From the NCBI GenBank assembly GCA_033239125.1, contig BSWB01000004.1, forward strand, positions 119,917,235-119,981,234: 64,000 nt of DNA. The letters run 5' to 3'. Origin of the DNA: Fagopyrum homotropicum (Eukaryota > Streptophyta > Magnoliopsida > Caryophyllales > Polygonaceae). Position 1 is the first letter of the stretch; each line of letters opens with the position of its first letter. Position numbers and translations under genes: made by a program. The notes beneath the pieces are model-generated. The model had not been told where the DNA came from. It saw nothing but the letters and a program-made list of their open reading frames with translations, and made no database searches. Positions 32,576 through 43,892 of the stretch are shown here, in pieces.

Positions 32576-33160
32576 AATAGGGGTGCGAACAAATCCCGAT
32601 ATTGTCCTTGTTCTGACCCCTTTCTGATCCCGACAAAATTTCATAAAAAATAGCAATTTCATCCCGCTAATAAATATTCGGGACGGGGTGAACCTTAAAT
32701 TCTTCATGCCGCTTCGCCCGTCCCGTTCACGGTAGCAATACCCATGTTATGCACCTTAACGTCTTCATCCCGCTAGGACTTAAGGTCGTCCCGTCCCGCT
32801 AAAAAATATTTTAGGAAAATAAGAGGTCATGATTGAATTTTAATATATATATTCGGGACGGGATGAACCTTAACTTCTTCATCCCGCTAGGACTTAAGGT
32901 CGTTCCGTCCCGTCCCGCTAAAAAATAATTTGAAACAATTTGGTTTACTAGGCTTTTCAAGTTTTGTATTTAGTAAATGTACCCCTTGAGAGAAGAGTGT
33001 GTAGAGTTTGAGAATAAATACAAAAGGTTGGGGTATATTTACTTAATTGAAATATTAAAAAGGCTAGTTACTACTAATGTTTTTCAAAAAGGCCTAGTTA
33101 CCAAAATTGCCTAAAATATTTTAGGAAAATATGAGGTCATGATTGAATTTTAATATATAT
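32576..33160 (+). repeat. Repeat with internal GGGACGGG/CCCGTCCC motifs and a duplicated block
   Basis: The stretch starts 'taggggtgcgaacaaatccc', like a hAT-type terminus. It contains two related blocks with 'gggacgggrtgaacctta' and 'cgctaggacttaaggtcg' (near 32680-32810 and 32864-32930). A 45-bp block with 'ggaaaatangaggtcatgat' occurs at 32811-32855 and again at 33116-33160. Between these copies, 33018-33112 resembles the short dispersed repeat at 10021-10075. It is non-coding and its class is uncertain. Confidence 0.5.
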
Positions 33161-33929
33161 ACATACATATATAATTTTAATAAAATCCTTAATATCAATT
33201 AAAATTTGAAATTTTTTACAAGAAATACAAATAAAAAGGCTTGAATTGGGGGATAAGAGTCATGGGAGCGTAATATTCACTTAAATTAATTTAAGTTGTT
33301 TAATATAAATGATTTATTTCGAATTTATTTTTTTAATGAGAATTTATTTTCTTTAGTATATATAGATGTATAGGCTTAAAAATAAATAATTTTATAAGAA
33401 CCCTTAAAAATAGATGATTTTAAAAGTAAAAAGTTAAAGCTTTAAATCATCAAATGTGATGGTTTTGGTCAATAATGTTAGTAAAAATAAATAGGCTTAG
33501 AAATAAATAATTTAGAGGAGTGGAAGTTTAGTAATATATGGTTATTTGGCTTAAATACCGAATTCTGAGCGTATTAAATCAACAATCCATAGACTAATTT
33601 AGTAGATATATAGATATATAGATCACTTAAAAATCTCCGGTTATTGATATCTTCTAATCAATATTTGAGAAAACTTAAAAATTAGATAATTTTAAAATAC
33701 AAATTTTAAAACTAAAAATCATCTAATGGTTAGTTAGTTGAAAACATAAAGTTAGGTAATTATAGGAAGCAAAATCGATATATAAGAAAACTTAAAAAAT
33801 AGATACATTTAAGATACAAAATTATCGATATTTAAGAAATTTAAAAAATAGATACTTTTAAAATTCAAAATTAAAAAACTGAAGATCATCTTATGGACAA
33901 AATGAACATTATGGGATCTGATGGGATGG
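33161..33929. other. AT-rich non-coding stretch
   Basis: No gene seen. It holds several short degenerate repeats of 'aacttaaaaattagatanttttaaaatac' type, quoted here only as a loose consensus (aacttaaaaa, then gatanttttaaa). Confidence 0.4.
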
Positions 33930-35230
33930 TTATTTGAGAATCAAAATACTATAAATAGGCTTTAAAAAATTTTCTGTGTTAAGATTTTCAATTTCCAAAG
34001 ACATTTCACTTAGTTGTTTTTTTTGTTCAAGAAGCTTTTCTTTTAAAGAATTTATCCTTATTTTATTTTCCTTATCACATATGATAATATCTTTAAGGAA
34101 TTGATTCAGGTCAATTTCAGCTTGAGACATAATTGTACTTACCACATTGTCAACATATAGATTTGAATCTTCTTCATGATCGGCCATGAGACACAAGTTT
34201 GCTTGTTGTTTTTCGTCTTCTGATTCATTTGTTGATTCTGAATCACTCCATGAAACAACCATAGCTTTCTTCTTTCGATCATTTTTCTTGAAGTTGGTCT
34301 TCTTCTTTTGTGGACAATCCTTCACAAGATGATCTGTTTCACCACATTCAAAACAAGTTAATATTCTCGTTTTCTTATTAGATTTTGAAAACTTACCCAG
34401 GGTTTTTGATTCTCGTGGATAATCTCTATTAGTAGATTGTTTCTTAATCTTAAGAATTCTTGCGAGACCCTTAGAAATCATGGCGATTGTATCTTCTTCA
34501 TCATCGTCATCACTATCCTCTTCATTAGATGGTAATTCATCTCTTCTTGATTTTAATGCCAAATTTTTGGAGTTGGATGGGAGTTCTCCATCTTCTTCAC
34601 CAAGAACCATTTCATGTGTGATGAGTTTTCCAAGTAGGTCCTCAAGAGAAAGAATTGTGAGATTCTGAGCTTCTTCAATAGCAGTCATCTTTGGTCCCCA
34701 CTTGACTTTAGGTAGGCTCCTTAGAACCTTCCTCACTTTCTCTTCATTTGTGAAGATCTTTCCTAGTGAGTCCAAGTTGTTCACGATCTCAGTGAATCTG
34801 GTGAACATTTCTTTGACTGTTTCATTTGGATTCATCTTGAATATCTCGTATTGTCTGAGAAAGATGCTAATATTTGTTTCCCTGACTTGACTTGTTCCTT
34901 CGTAATTGACAACAAGCTTGTCCTATATTTCTTTAGCATTTTTGCATGATGAGATGCGGTTGAATTCATTTGCATCTAATCCACATTATAGTAGGTTCAT
35001 TACTTTGTAATTCTTTGACACACTGTCCAAGTCAGCCTGTGTGAAGTCATCTACCTTCTTTTGGACTTGGACACCTTCAACCATTGCCATTGGAACTTTA
35101 GGTCCATTTTGAATGATGCTCCAAAGCTCCATGTCCTGGTCAATAATGAACATACGCATGAGTGTTCTTCAATGAGCAAAGTTGTTGCCACAGAAGAGTG
35201 TTGGTCGAGATGAGGATCTTCCTTGAGCAA
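33930..35230 (-). pseudogene. Copia-type gag, decayed
   Basis: The open part (34835-33930) encodes about 301 residues of Ty1/Copia gag: MNPNETVKEMFTRFTEIVNN and ILSLEDLLGKLITHEMVLGE (UBN2-type gag core). A zinc knuckle CFECGETDHLVKDC (CX2CX4HX4C) lies near 34330-34370, followed by a Lys-rich tail and a coiled coil. The frame extends upstream into EFNRISSCKNAKEI, a stop (TAG), DKLVVNYEGTSQVRETNISI, with further breaks towards 35230. Protease, integrase, RT and RNase H are missing, so the element is truncated near 33930. Confidence 0.85.
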
Positions 35231-35296
35231 ATCCACCATCACCTACAGGATTCATGATTAGTCTCACTGATGGATAAATCAATAAACGTGAGTCTA

Positions 35297-35308
35297 GCTC
35301 TGATACCA
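35297..35308 (-). other. Primer-binding site, tRNA-iMet (Copia element)
   Basis: TGGTATCAGAGC on the minus strand, 2 bp inside the LTR end, complementary to initiator tRNA-Met. Confidence 0.9.
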
Positions 35309-35310
35309 AT

Positions 35311-35700
35311 TGAAGAACCGGTAGGTGAAATAAATAAGTTAAAGATACTCTAGAAGGGGGTTGAATAGAGTATGAGAACTTTTCGCAAAACAAATCTCAA
35401 GCCCTTGAAACTCCTTTCAAGGGCCTTAATCTGTGTTCTTAGTGAAACTTTGATTTCAAGGGCTTTGAAACAACTTTCAAGAGCCTTGACTTCGTGTTTC
35501 TGAAAAAACAAAGTTAGTCACAATAGCAAAATATAGTGCGGAATGTAAAAGATTGACACGAGGATATGTTTACGAAGTTCGGCTGTAAATAGTCTACTCT
35601 CCGTCCCAGGGTATAGCCTTAGGATCTAACTATCTATTATTAGCTTCAAAGAGTTCTAGATACAAACTAGAAGAAATCCCCTTCATTCGATTAGTTCTGA
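35311..35700 (-). repeat. Copia LTR, 3' portion
   Basis: On the minus strand it ends ACCGGTTCTTCA, directly before the iMet primer site. It shares 'ctctattcaaccccc' and 'tctagagta' blocks with the LTR at 10338-11407. The 5' end was not found and the match fades near 35700. Confidence 0.75.
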
Positions 35701-36463
35701 TATAATACTGCAAGCAATGCATCTTACAGTGCTTTCTTCCATTGATGATGTAGCAAGCGTTTACTTCTCACGAAAAATGGAATGGGTTGCCCCTATCCGA
35801 ATTGTGTTAGCAATACAAAAACAAAAAGAATTGGTTATAGTACATAGTGAATGTGATTGTTTCATATTAGCATGTGGGATTGTACCTGAAACAATTCCGA
35901 TTTGTTCCAATGAAAGCGGGGCACATTTCAAAGTCACAAGTCAATACACAAAATGTAAATCCACGTTGCTGTCACAGAAACCTTCCCCCACCTAACATTC
36001 ATCACTTCTCACTTTTCATGCCACAAAAATCTACAAATACCAGGTGTGTGATTTTTAGAGGCTCCACCTGTGAGATTTTGTGCCCCATCAAGGCGGCTTT
36101 AAAATTCATTTTTTATTAATTAGAGAAAATTAAGATTCAACTTTGCTTATAAAGTACTCTATAGAGGGAACAGAATAAGAATATGGTGGTGCAACCTTTA
36201 TCCCTCACTACTCAACTATTCTAGACTGTGCCAAGGAATTCATACATAACTTCATCAAATATCATATCTTAGTATCATATCACAACTTACACTCTTCAAA
36301 CTCACAAGGCAGATACCAATGGACTGCTCTTAACAGCAAAGGAAAACCCAATGGCCCCCTAATCTCTTACCTCTCTCAACACACATAACAAAAACTTGAA
36401 GAAGAAACTACACCTCTCATGTTCTTCAACACATTCTACTAAAGTAAACTATGCTACTCATGA
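35701..36463. other. Intergenic stretch downstream of the ERF gene
   Basis: No gene recognised at 35701-36120. The rest probably contains the 3' UTR of the ERF gene, which reads leftwards from 36464. Confidence 0.45.
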
Positions 36464-37348
36464 TTATAAACTCTGCAAAACTTGTGGGCAGCAGCCCATG
36501 TTTAGGGGGGGTTCTTCAATCCAAGACAGCTCTTCCATACCAAGCTCGAAATCGAAGCTGGGAAGCTCATCACCCTCATCAAAACCATCAAACTCACATG
36601 TCGGAAGCGAGCTCAACAGATTCAGATCATCAAAGACCTGCCCATAGTCATTCACAAACAATGAATCAAGATCCATTTGCAACTTGAGATCTTCTCCACC
36701 CATCCACACCAAATCGTCCAACATTTCGCCTTCTTCGCCAACAATGTTCTCGCAAACCCTCTCCACGCTGTAATTCGAAAGCATGCTCTCGGAATCCTCC
36801 AAACCGGTAGACAGGTTCGAGTTGCTACAAGTCGGTGTCGGAATTGGGGTCTTGTCTGCTTTAACAAGACTGTCCAACTCGATTTTCTTAAGCTGGTAAG
36901 CTTCAGAAGCTTCTTCAGCAGTGTTGTATGTACCCAACCAGATTCTAACACCCTTAAGAGGATGGCGAATCTCAGCCGCCCATTTCCCCCACTTCCTTTG
37001 CCTAACACCCTTATACTTGTTGGTAGACCCGCATGGTTTTTTCATGGGTTTGCTTAAAACCCTCTTTACTCTGCCTCCATTGTTGCTGTCCTGGAATGAG
37101 ACCTCGCTTTTGTTCATTTCAGGGGAATGCATAGGAAGCTTGATTTCGCGAACGACGCGTTTTGTCATCCCAGATGGCTCCCTTCTCTGATGGGTTTCTT
37201 CTTCGTCAGAAGATGAATCTGTTGCCTCCGGATCATAGCAGATCACTCGAATCTTTCTAGTGGAGTTGTAAATTCTTTGGTTTTTGTTTGGTTTGGTGTT
37301 GTAGTAAGGAGAATTTTCGGTAAGAAGCTGCGTACAAGGCCCAGGCAT
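36464..37348 (-). CDS. AP2/ERF transcription factor with CRF domain (ERF group VI-L-like)
   Basis: 294 residues from ATG 37348. Residues 31-50 form the CRF (cytokinin response factor) domain (RKIRVICYDPEATDSSSDEE). Residues ~111-164 form one AP2/ERF DNA-binding domain (KYKGVRQRKWGKWAAEIRHP ... VRIWLGTYNTAEEASEAYQ). The EIRHPLKG sequence, where most ERFs have Asp after Arg, and the C-terminal motif ELSWIEEPLNM fit the CRF-like group VI-L (ERF116-119 type in Arabidopsis). Basic stretches at 61-70 and 95-105 may be nuclear signals, and the acidic C terminus may activate transcription. It should act in the nucleus on GCC-box-like sites. The frame stays open upstream to 37591, but that part looks like untranslated leader. 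The gene appears intact among retroelements. Confidence 0.92.
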   Translation of the reverse strand: MPGPCTQLLTENSPYYNTKPNKNQRIYNSTRKIRVICYDPEATDSSSDEEETHQRREPSGMTKRVVREIKLPMHSPEMNKSEVSFQDSNNGGRVKRVLSKPMKKPCGSTNKYKGVRQRKWGKWAAEIRHPLKGVRIWLGTYNTAEEASEAYQLKKIELDSLVKADKTPIPTPTCSNSNLSTGLEDSESMLSNYSVERVCENIVGEEGEMLDDLVWMGGEDLKLQMDLDSLFVNDYGQVFDDLNLLSSLPTCEFDGFDEGDELPSFDFELGMEELSWIEEPPLNMGCCPQVLQSL

Positions 37349-37546
37349 CTTTAAAGGACCGGTCAAAGTTGGTTCTTTCTTTTGGGGTTTCTGTGATTTG
37401 GAAGAAGCAGAAGCTTTTTTTAGTGAGAAATCAATGGGGTTTTGAAGGGGTTTATCAAGTGAACAACTCTGCTGTAAAAGAGAAAGATGGATGTGAACTG
37501 ATCTATGATGTGAAATCCTCCAAAACACTTTACACCACAACAACTC

Positions 37547-37643
37547 CTGCAAAAAACAGTCAATTAAAACCCTAGAAACCAAAATTGACAAATCATTCCC
37601 AAAAAAAAAAACACAACCCTTGAAGAAGAAATTGTAAAAATTA
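37547..37643 (-). other. Probable 5' UTR intron of the ERF gene
   Basis: On the minus strand a donor GAG|GTAATTTTT near 37643 and a pyrimidine-rich acceptor CTGTTTTTTGCAG near 37547 bound about 97 AT-rich bases. The removed part begins just before the longer open frame, which supports translation from 37348. Confidence 0.55.
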
Positions 37644-37896
37644 CCTCCTTGACATCAAACGCATCGAAACTCGCGAAGAACACAAGTGGGTTCTCTGCAG
37701 GAAGAAGCCGCAGAGCAATTGAATGCAACAAAGAGCAATTGAATGCAGAGCATCAATGAATGGAAGTACAGAAGCACCTAAAACTCGGTCTCTCTCTTCT
37801 TGCTGCCCTCAATTTCAAAACCCCACCTGCTACTGGACAGAAGAAAAGAGAACGAAAGAGCAAAGGGGGGAAACAATTAAGCAGCAGCCCCAACTG

Positions 37897-37904
37897 ATAT
37901 ATAG
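37897..37904 (-). promoter_or_regulatory. TATA-like box of the ERF gene
   Basis: CTATATAT on the minus strand, about 250 bp upstream of the proposed 5' UTR intron. Confidence 0.4.
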
Positions 37905-38059
37905 TAAGAAAGCAATATGAGAAAAGAAAAAGAAAGATGATAGACCCACCACTGACCACTCCTCTCAAGAGAGATAAAGAGGATTATTTGATTGGGAACC
38001 TATGGCTGTGAAATTTCTCCCTTTTTGTCTATTTATGTAACCTGCCCGCCTGCAGTTCT

Positions 38060-39984
38060 TCACTAGTGACAGTAAAACCCAACTCAATTTGGTTTTGGTT
38101 TTGGTTTTGGTTTTTCTTTTTCTAAAAAAGAAAACAAACTGTAATCATCGAGCCAGAGGACACAGAAGACTGGACTGGTACAGTGAAAGATTCAACGGAG
38201 ACGACGCAGATCTCCATGGAATTACTGACCCTTTTTTAAATAGTGGGCAGTTGGAATCCTCCGAAAATAATACGAAAAAACACTAAAAATAAAAAACTAA
38301 TCGTACGAGAGTACCTGTGAATCGTCTTGTTCAGAGGCACCACGTCTCTGTCATGCCCTTCACCTTCCCCTAAGCGGTCAAATGGTGGCATTACAGAGGT
38401 GGGTTCGCTCCATTTAATTACATATTAATTTTAAATCTTTCCAAGTACTTGCAGTACTATTTTTATCCAAATTAATTTATTTATTTTTCTTTTTAAGGGA
38501 ATTAGCTGGCATGGGCATAGACGCCATACATGATACATACATAACATATTCATTTCGATTAACCATATGGGTCGCTCATGTCATGCGGATCATGCGTGCT
38601 CCACTTCTCTCTCTTCATTCCTGGGATTATTATGCTCCACTCAAACTTGTAACTAGTTTGATATTTTTATATTTTACAGGTTGTTTTAACCAAATTTTGA
38701 TGATAAAATAATCAATATTAGTTTAGTACTCGTGTCGTACGAAAAAAATTATAAATTTGTCGTTATGTTAGAATTCATGGTGATAAATGACAGAATAAAA
38801 AGGAGAACCTAATTCGTCGCAAAACTCTAATTACATTTAGCACATTGTCATTTCATTAATTTTACCTTAATTTTTTCTATATTAATTAGTTTATCATGTT
38901 GTGTCATGCACCACTAATTTAAAAATTCTTTTGACAACCTTGCTTATTTAAGCCCTAATAAATAATTTAACACTACCATGGTAATAATCTACTACAATTA
39001 TAAATGTGTGTTATTTTGTGCAATGCTGGTGGTTAAATGTATACAAATTAATTTGTTTAAAATATGTATAAAGATTAATTAATATATACATGTAAGCCCG
39101 GTAATAACAAATTTACAACATGATGATCATATGCTATATTTTAATAAATGACCTATAAATATTACTTAAAATTTACTTGCATGCAAATCACCATAGTTTT
39201 CATGAGAGCTTCTTTGTCTTTATATATCAATTTTATTGATTAAAAAAATTATGTTGATGAGAAACTGGATGTATTTACGGATCTAATATGAACATCTAAT
39301 TCTAGGATCATCATGCATAATTAATAGAATCAATATCGTTTATAATACATATATTTTGATGCGTGAACTGGATCCATTCGGAGAGGAACAAAAGAGAACG
39401 AAAACCCCGAGTGTGTGGCTTCTCTACTTTGTCCACACGAGCCCGACGTCAAGATCTTTTTGCCCGACGGCTAGGACGAAGTTTGAATGAAAAGTAATGT
39501 ATTTGATTCTCACAATACCAAATTTTGGTTTTTCAATATTGAGAGTAATTTGACCTTTGCTTAGAAAACTAGAGAGGGGGTAGATTAGTTAGAGTTAGTC
39601 ATCCATTAGTAATATATAACAATTACTAGCTTTAAAATGACTAGAAGGGAAACTGTTTAAGAAGTTTGAGAAAGGTTTAAGGGCCTAATGTGTCAATGTC
39701 CCGCTCATAGGCAATCCATAATTGTTTTGTCCCAATATTTTTTTTACCAAGGAGTGAATGAGTCCACACCACATACGTTTGGCACTTTTACATGTGGAAG
39801 ACTTACGACTATGTCTATTGATGAGGTATGAGATTTACTTGATGAATTGGGTGAGCATGCTAACAAACCTTCTGATCTCAAAGAAGTTATAATAAAATCC
39901 GTAGAGGTTGTCACTCCAATCGAATCCTATATCAAGGTAGATGATGCCACACCTTATGCTAGCTTTGTGGTCTTCCTGACCATG
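38060..39984. other. Intergenic region upstream of the ERF gene
   Basis: No gene seen. A short tandem TTGGTTT array lies at 38088-38114. The rest is AT-rich. Confidence 0.45.
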
Positions 39985-40184
39985 AAGCCCAAATTTGCTC
40001 CATCTCAACAAGTGTACCATCCTAGGACAATCGGAGGAGGAAGTGAACCATGAGGGAGCACGTACTACAAATATCTCAATGCCCAAATTTGCTCCATCTC
40101 GACAAGTGTACCATCCTAGGACAATCGGAGGAGGAAGTGAACTTCATGAGGGAGCACGTAATACAAATATCTCAATCCTAATTT
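39985..40184 (+). repeat. Tandem duplication of about 95 bp
   Basis: Two adjacent copies (about 39985-40079 and 40080-40180) contain 'gctccatctc', 'gtgtaccatcctagga' and 'cggaggaggaagtgaac'. They differ by a few substitutions and a short indel. An open frame crosses them (TPYASFVVFLTMKPKFAPS) but I recognise no domain. Confidence 0.8.
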
Positions 40185-40390
40185 AAACAGAAGTATGATC
40201 TTTTACAATTCCGGATAGAAAGACCATCCAAACTTCAAGTATAGCAATACCGCCGACGTAGAGAACCCACCACAACAAGCCATCAAGCAAATTCTTGAAA
40301 ATTTCCTTCTAACAAGGAAAAATGCAACAGACTTCTTTGTTGCCCGAGCTTAACAAGGCCTAGGGAAGCTCCCTGAATTCCTTACTTGTA

Positions 40391-41531
40391 AAAGTTAGGA
40401 CTTTCGAATCCTGATTAATGATGATTAAGGCGGATTAAACTTAATCATCGATAGTAACATAGGATTAACATGCAAACGATGTGGAATTGACGAGCAAGAC
40501 TTCCACTGTTGAGTTTTTGGCGTGGAATTGGCCTTGCGGAAAAAAATACTTTTTTCTTTTAGGAAATAATTTTCACCCATTGGTATAATTGTGGAATTTG
40601 AGGACTCCAAATAATAAAGTTGTAGTTGATGATCATGATATCGGATATCCCTATATGTGAAAAAACATGAAAAGCAAAATAGATAAAGGAGTCACTATTC
40701 CGTTCTTAGCGGCTAAGAAATTTGGCTTAGGAATGTCAATTTTTCGAAAAAGGGACGGAATAATTATCGTGATAATATTCCGGATTTTATATTTCAGTTT
40801 TATTAAGTGTGAAGGTGGAAAAATATATCCGCATTTCAATTATTTATTCTCGATAAACATTATTATATATTTATATATAAAATAAATATATACACAACTT
40901 ACTGATAAATAGAACTAGAAGGCGGATGCTGCAGATCATCTTCATCTCTTCACAATTGAATTTCAATTGCAAAAGTCACGCAAGAAAGTCGAGAGTTTTA
41001 GATTCATCTTCAATCGTTTACAAATCTTTGGTCCTTAGCCCGATTTCAATTCCGTTTGTACCATCAAGTTCTTATCTTGTTCTCTTCATCTTGGTATAAA
41101 TTATTTTTGTTTTATAGCCTTTTGGTTTAACCTTCGTTCCACTGTTATCGGAACGCCGACGGATCATCACGAGTCACCGAACGTTGTGTTTCTTACCGTG
41201 CTCTTACTCTTGACATCACCGGAAGTCCGTTTCTTCTTTCGGGCCGTCCATCGGTTTAGTAATGAATATAATCTTAACCATGCCCACATGCAACATTTTT
41301 CCGTTCATGTTAATGCAACCATTTACAATTTTAATAAGGTCTGCGACCCGAGCCTAGAAAGCCTTCAAACTCGGTGCCATTTCTTATACAAGCACCGACT
41401 CTAACTAAGCACGGTGAAACACACAAGTGATCCGGTCTTGGCCAAGCTCCGGTATTCACTACAATTGCTAGCGACGTGACTAATGATTAAGATCAGTGCC
41501 TTGACTTACGCTAGCGACATGGGCGACGTAT
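40391..41531 (+). repeat. LTR-like repeat, copy 1
   Basis: Starts TGTAAAAGTTAGGACTTT. Its first ~500 bp match, with divergence, the stretch from 42315. Shared blocks include 'gaatcct', 'taatcatcgatagyaa' and 'gcggaataattatc'. The rest to 41531 has no recognised coding sequence. Confidence 0.55.
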
Positions 41532-42314
41532 GTAACATCCGAAAATTTAATTTTCATTTAATTCCGAGACAAATCGGAACTCGACTGGTTTGGACTTTTT
41601 CGTCATTTTTTCATTTTATGTGACACCGAGTTCTTCAACATTTCTATTAATCTATGTGAGGACTCTACTCACATAAAGTACGCAAAACCGATCTAGCTAT
41701 TCTTAATTTGTTGTTAGAGTTTTATCCAATATGAAAAGCCAAGTTTCAGCCCATGAACCATACCATATGGGCCCGTTATGACAGTCATCTGGGCCCAAGA
41801 GCACTCAGCCCTTTATTCCTTGCATACACTCTCTCACGTAACCCTAACAGCTTCATCCCTCCTTCCTCGTACAACCGTTGCTCCTTTCCTCCTCAGGTCA
41901 CCAGACGCCGCCTCCAACTCTCCCTCCCGTACGCAACAACAGGTGACGCCTCCTCCTTCTGCACGCAACCATGCTGTCCTCGCCTTCGACACCAACCTCA
42001 AACCACAGAAGTAGCTGGCGATCCTCCCTTGCACGCCATGGAAGTCGGCTTTAACACCGGTGTTGAGAGCTTTGCGAGCTCTAGGTCGCGCTAGATAGGC
42101 GATCCTCCCACGCCTATCTCGAGCAGCACATCGCCTCTTCCACTTTCTGTTCGCGCACAATAGCGCCGGAGAAGAAAACTGCACTTCAACAGATCTTCGA
42201 CCGTGGGCGCGCCAAAGGACAACCGCAAGGGCGCAAGGCCGTAGGGGCGGCGGTCAAGAGCCGATGGTGCGGCGGATAGAAGTCGCTGGTGTTGCATTGA
42301 CAAGAAGTCATGTC
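41532..42314 (+). repeat. Chromovirus-type LTR, 5' portion
   Basis: Starts TGTAACATCCGAAAATTTA, resembling the chromovirus LTR start at 11757 (TGTAATACCTGAAAATTTA). Open frames at 41750-42190 are not supported as genes. Confidence 0.55.
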
Positions 42315-43147
42315 TGTAAAAGCTAGGATTTTTGAATCCTAATAAAGGTGATTAATTTAATCATCGATAGCAATTGATCCATAACTCTCGAATAGTCTGT
42401 AGTGACGAGTATGAATTCCACCGTTATGATTTTGGCGTAAATTTGGACTGATGGGGAAATTTTTACTTTTTCCTCCGGGTAATAACTTTTACCCTCCGGT
42501 GTTATTTGGAGCATTTGGGAGCTTCAATTAATAAAATTGTAGTTGGGAGAAATGATCAGGACATCGGATATGCTCTAGATTTCAAATAACATAGAAAGAC
42601 AAAACACAACAAGAGTCGCTATTTCGTTTCTTAGCAGCTCAAAAAGACGGCTTAGGAATACACGTTTTTCGAGAAAGTTGCGGAATAATTATCAATACAA
42701 TATCTCAGAATTATTATTCCAATTTTAAGAAGTTTAGAGAATGGGATAAAACCGCATTCGGATCGGTTAAAGGACAATTATCGACTTTGCTAAAGGATAA
42801 CTATCGTCTTCATTATAAATAGCGGAAATTCATTTATTAATGCCAAAATGGACAAACTAGCCCTTTTAAGCAAATCAATTGAGAAAGAAGATCCCTAGTA
42901 TTTGGGATTGGTATTTTGACCCCCTATAAAATAGTGTAGAAGAAATATATTACAAAAAGAAGGCAAAGTTTGGCAACCCATCGGATGTGACATGTTGTAC
43001 TTTCTCACATGTCACATCAATCAAAAAAAGGAATTCCCAACATCCTTACTTTCTAACCTATTACCCAAAAATCCGATTACCTAAATAATATCACAATTAT
43101 ACCCAAAAATAAATTTATCAAAATATATAAACATACTCGAAAACAAC
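42315..43147 (+). repeat. LTR-like repeat, copy 2, and spacer
   Basis: The second copy of the repeat starting at 40391 spans about 42315-42830. It may be a normal internal part of a longer LTR, since it follows the LTR start at 41532 at a fixed place. No gene is seen from there to 43147. Confidence 0.5.
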
Positions 43148-43190
43148 TGTAACGCCCGGAATTTTGGTTCCGTTTACGAGAGGCGTTAGA

Positions 43191-43276
43191 AGCCTTGAGC
43201 AAGGGCTACCGCCCTTGCGGCTTAGAAGGCCCACGACCGCGGCCGCGGCTTGGACGTTCCGCGGGGGCGGTGACAT
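43191..43276 (+). promoter_or_regulatory. CCGC/GCGG motif cluster 1 of the chromovirus LTR
   Basis: 'ccgcccttgcgg', 'ccgcggccgcgg' and 'ccgcgggggcgg' lie 43-128 bp from the LTR start. Confidence 0.5.
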
Positions 43277-43783
43277 GTTAGAGCGGGAGTTAGGTGCCTT
43301 TTCCGTCCGACCTTTCATCTCCTAACTCCTTTATGCCGACACATTATTAGGGGTGATTCTTTGGCTTCTTGACCTTTGGTCTCCTCCCATTTATGCAGCC
43401 TTATCTTCCTCCTTCATTCCTTTTCACGTTACTTTCTCTACTCTCCTTCCTTCTTCCTCATCTCCTTCACCTTCATCCTCCACCTTAGTGTTTCTCTCCT
43501 CTTGATGTTGTCACACAAAGGTTGGACTACTGAGACGTGATCCAGAGTAAGTTCTTTTCTTCTCCTTCTTCTCTTCTTCTTCCTTTTTCCTTCTTGTACC
43601 TTTGAAGAGTGAGATCCATGGATTCACTCAAGAGAGTCTTCTTATGTCCTTGCATGCTTAGACTATGGAGAAAGGCTATGATCTTGTGTTGGGAGCTAAG
43701 AGACATTCACAGCATCAAAGGAGGCAATAAGAAGGCTGCTGTACATCGAAGAACGGAAGAGTCGACGTTTCTGGACTACAGCC

Positions 43784-43892
43784 GTGGGGGCGGATCCTGT
43801 GAGCCGTGGGGGTGGGTACTGTAAACCCCGGGGGCGGACTCTGGGTCCTGCACACCGCAGGGGTGGCGTCTTGACACCGTAGGGACGGTTTC
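43784..43892 (+). promoter_or_regulatory. CCGC/GCGG motif cluster 2 of the chromovirus LTR
   Basis: 'ccgtgggggcgg', 'ccgtgggggtgg', 'ccccgggggcgg', 'ccgcaggggtgg' and 'ccgtagggacgg' are five variants spaced about 20-25 bp apart. Confidence 0.55.

Noticed and set aside
37349..37591. N-terminal extension of the ERF protein to 37591
   Set aside because: The peptide is unlike the family, and part of the region lies at a probable 5' UTR intron acceptor.
41753..42184. Open frames of 113-116 codons
   Set aside because: They overlap each other on both strands within an LTR-like region and no homology is recognised.
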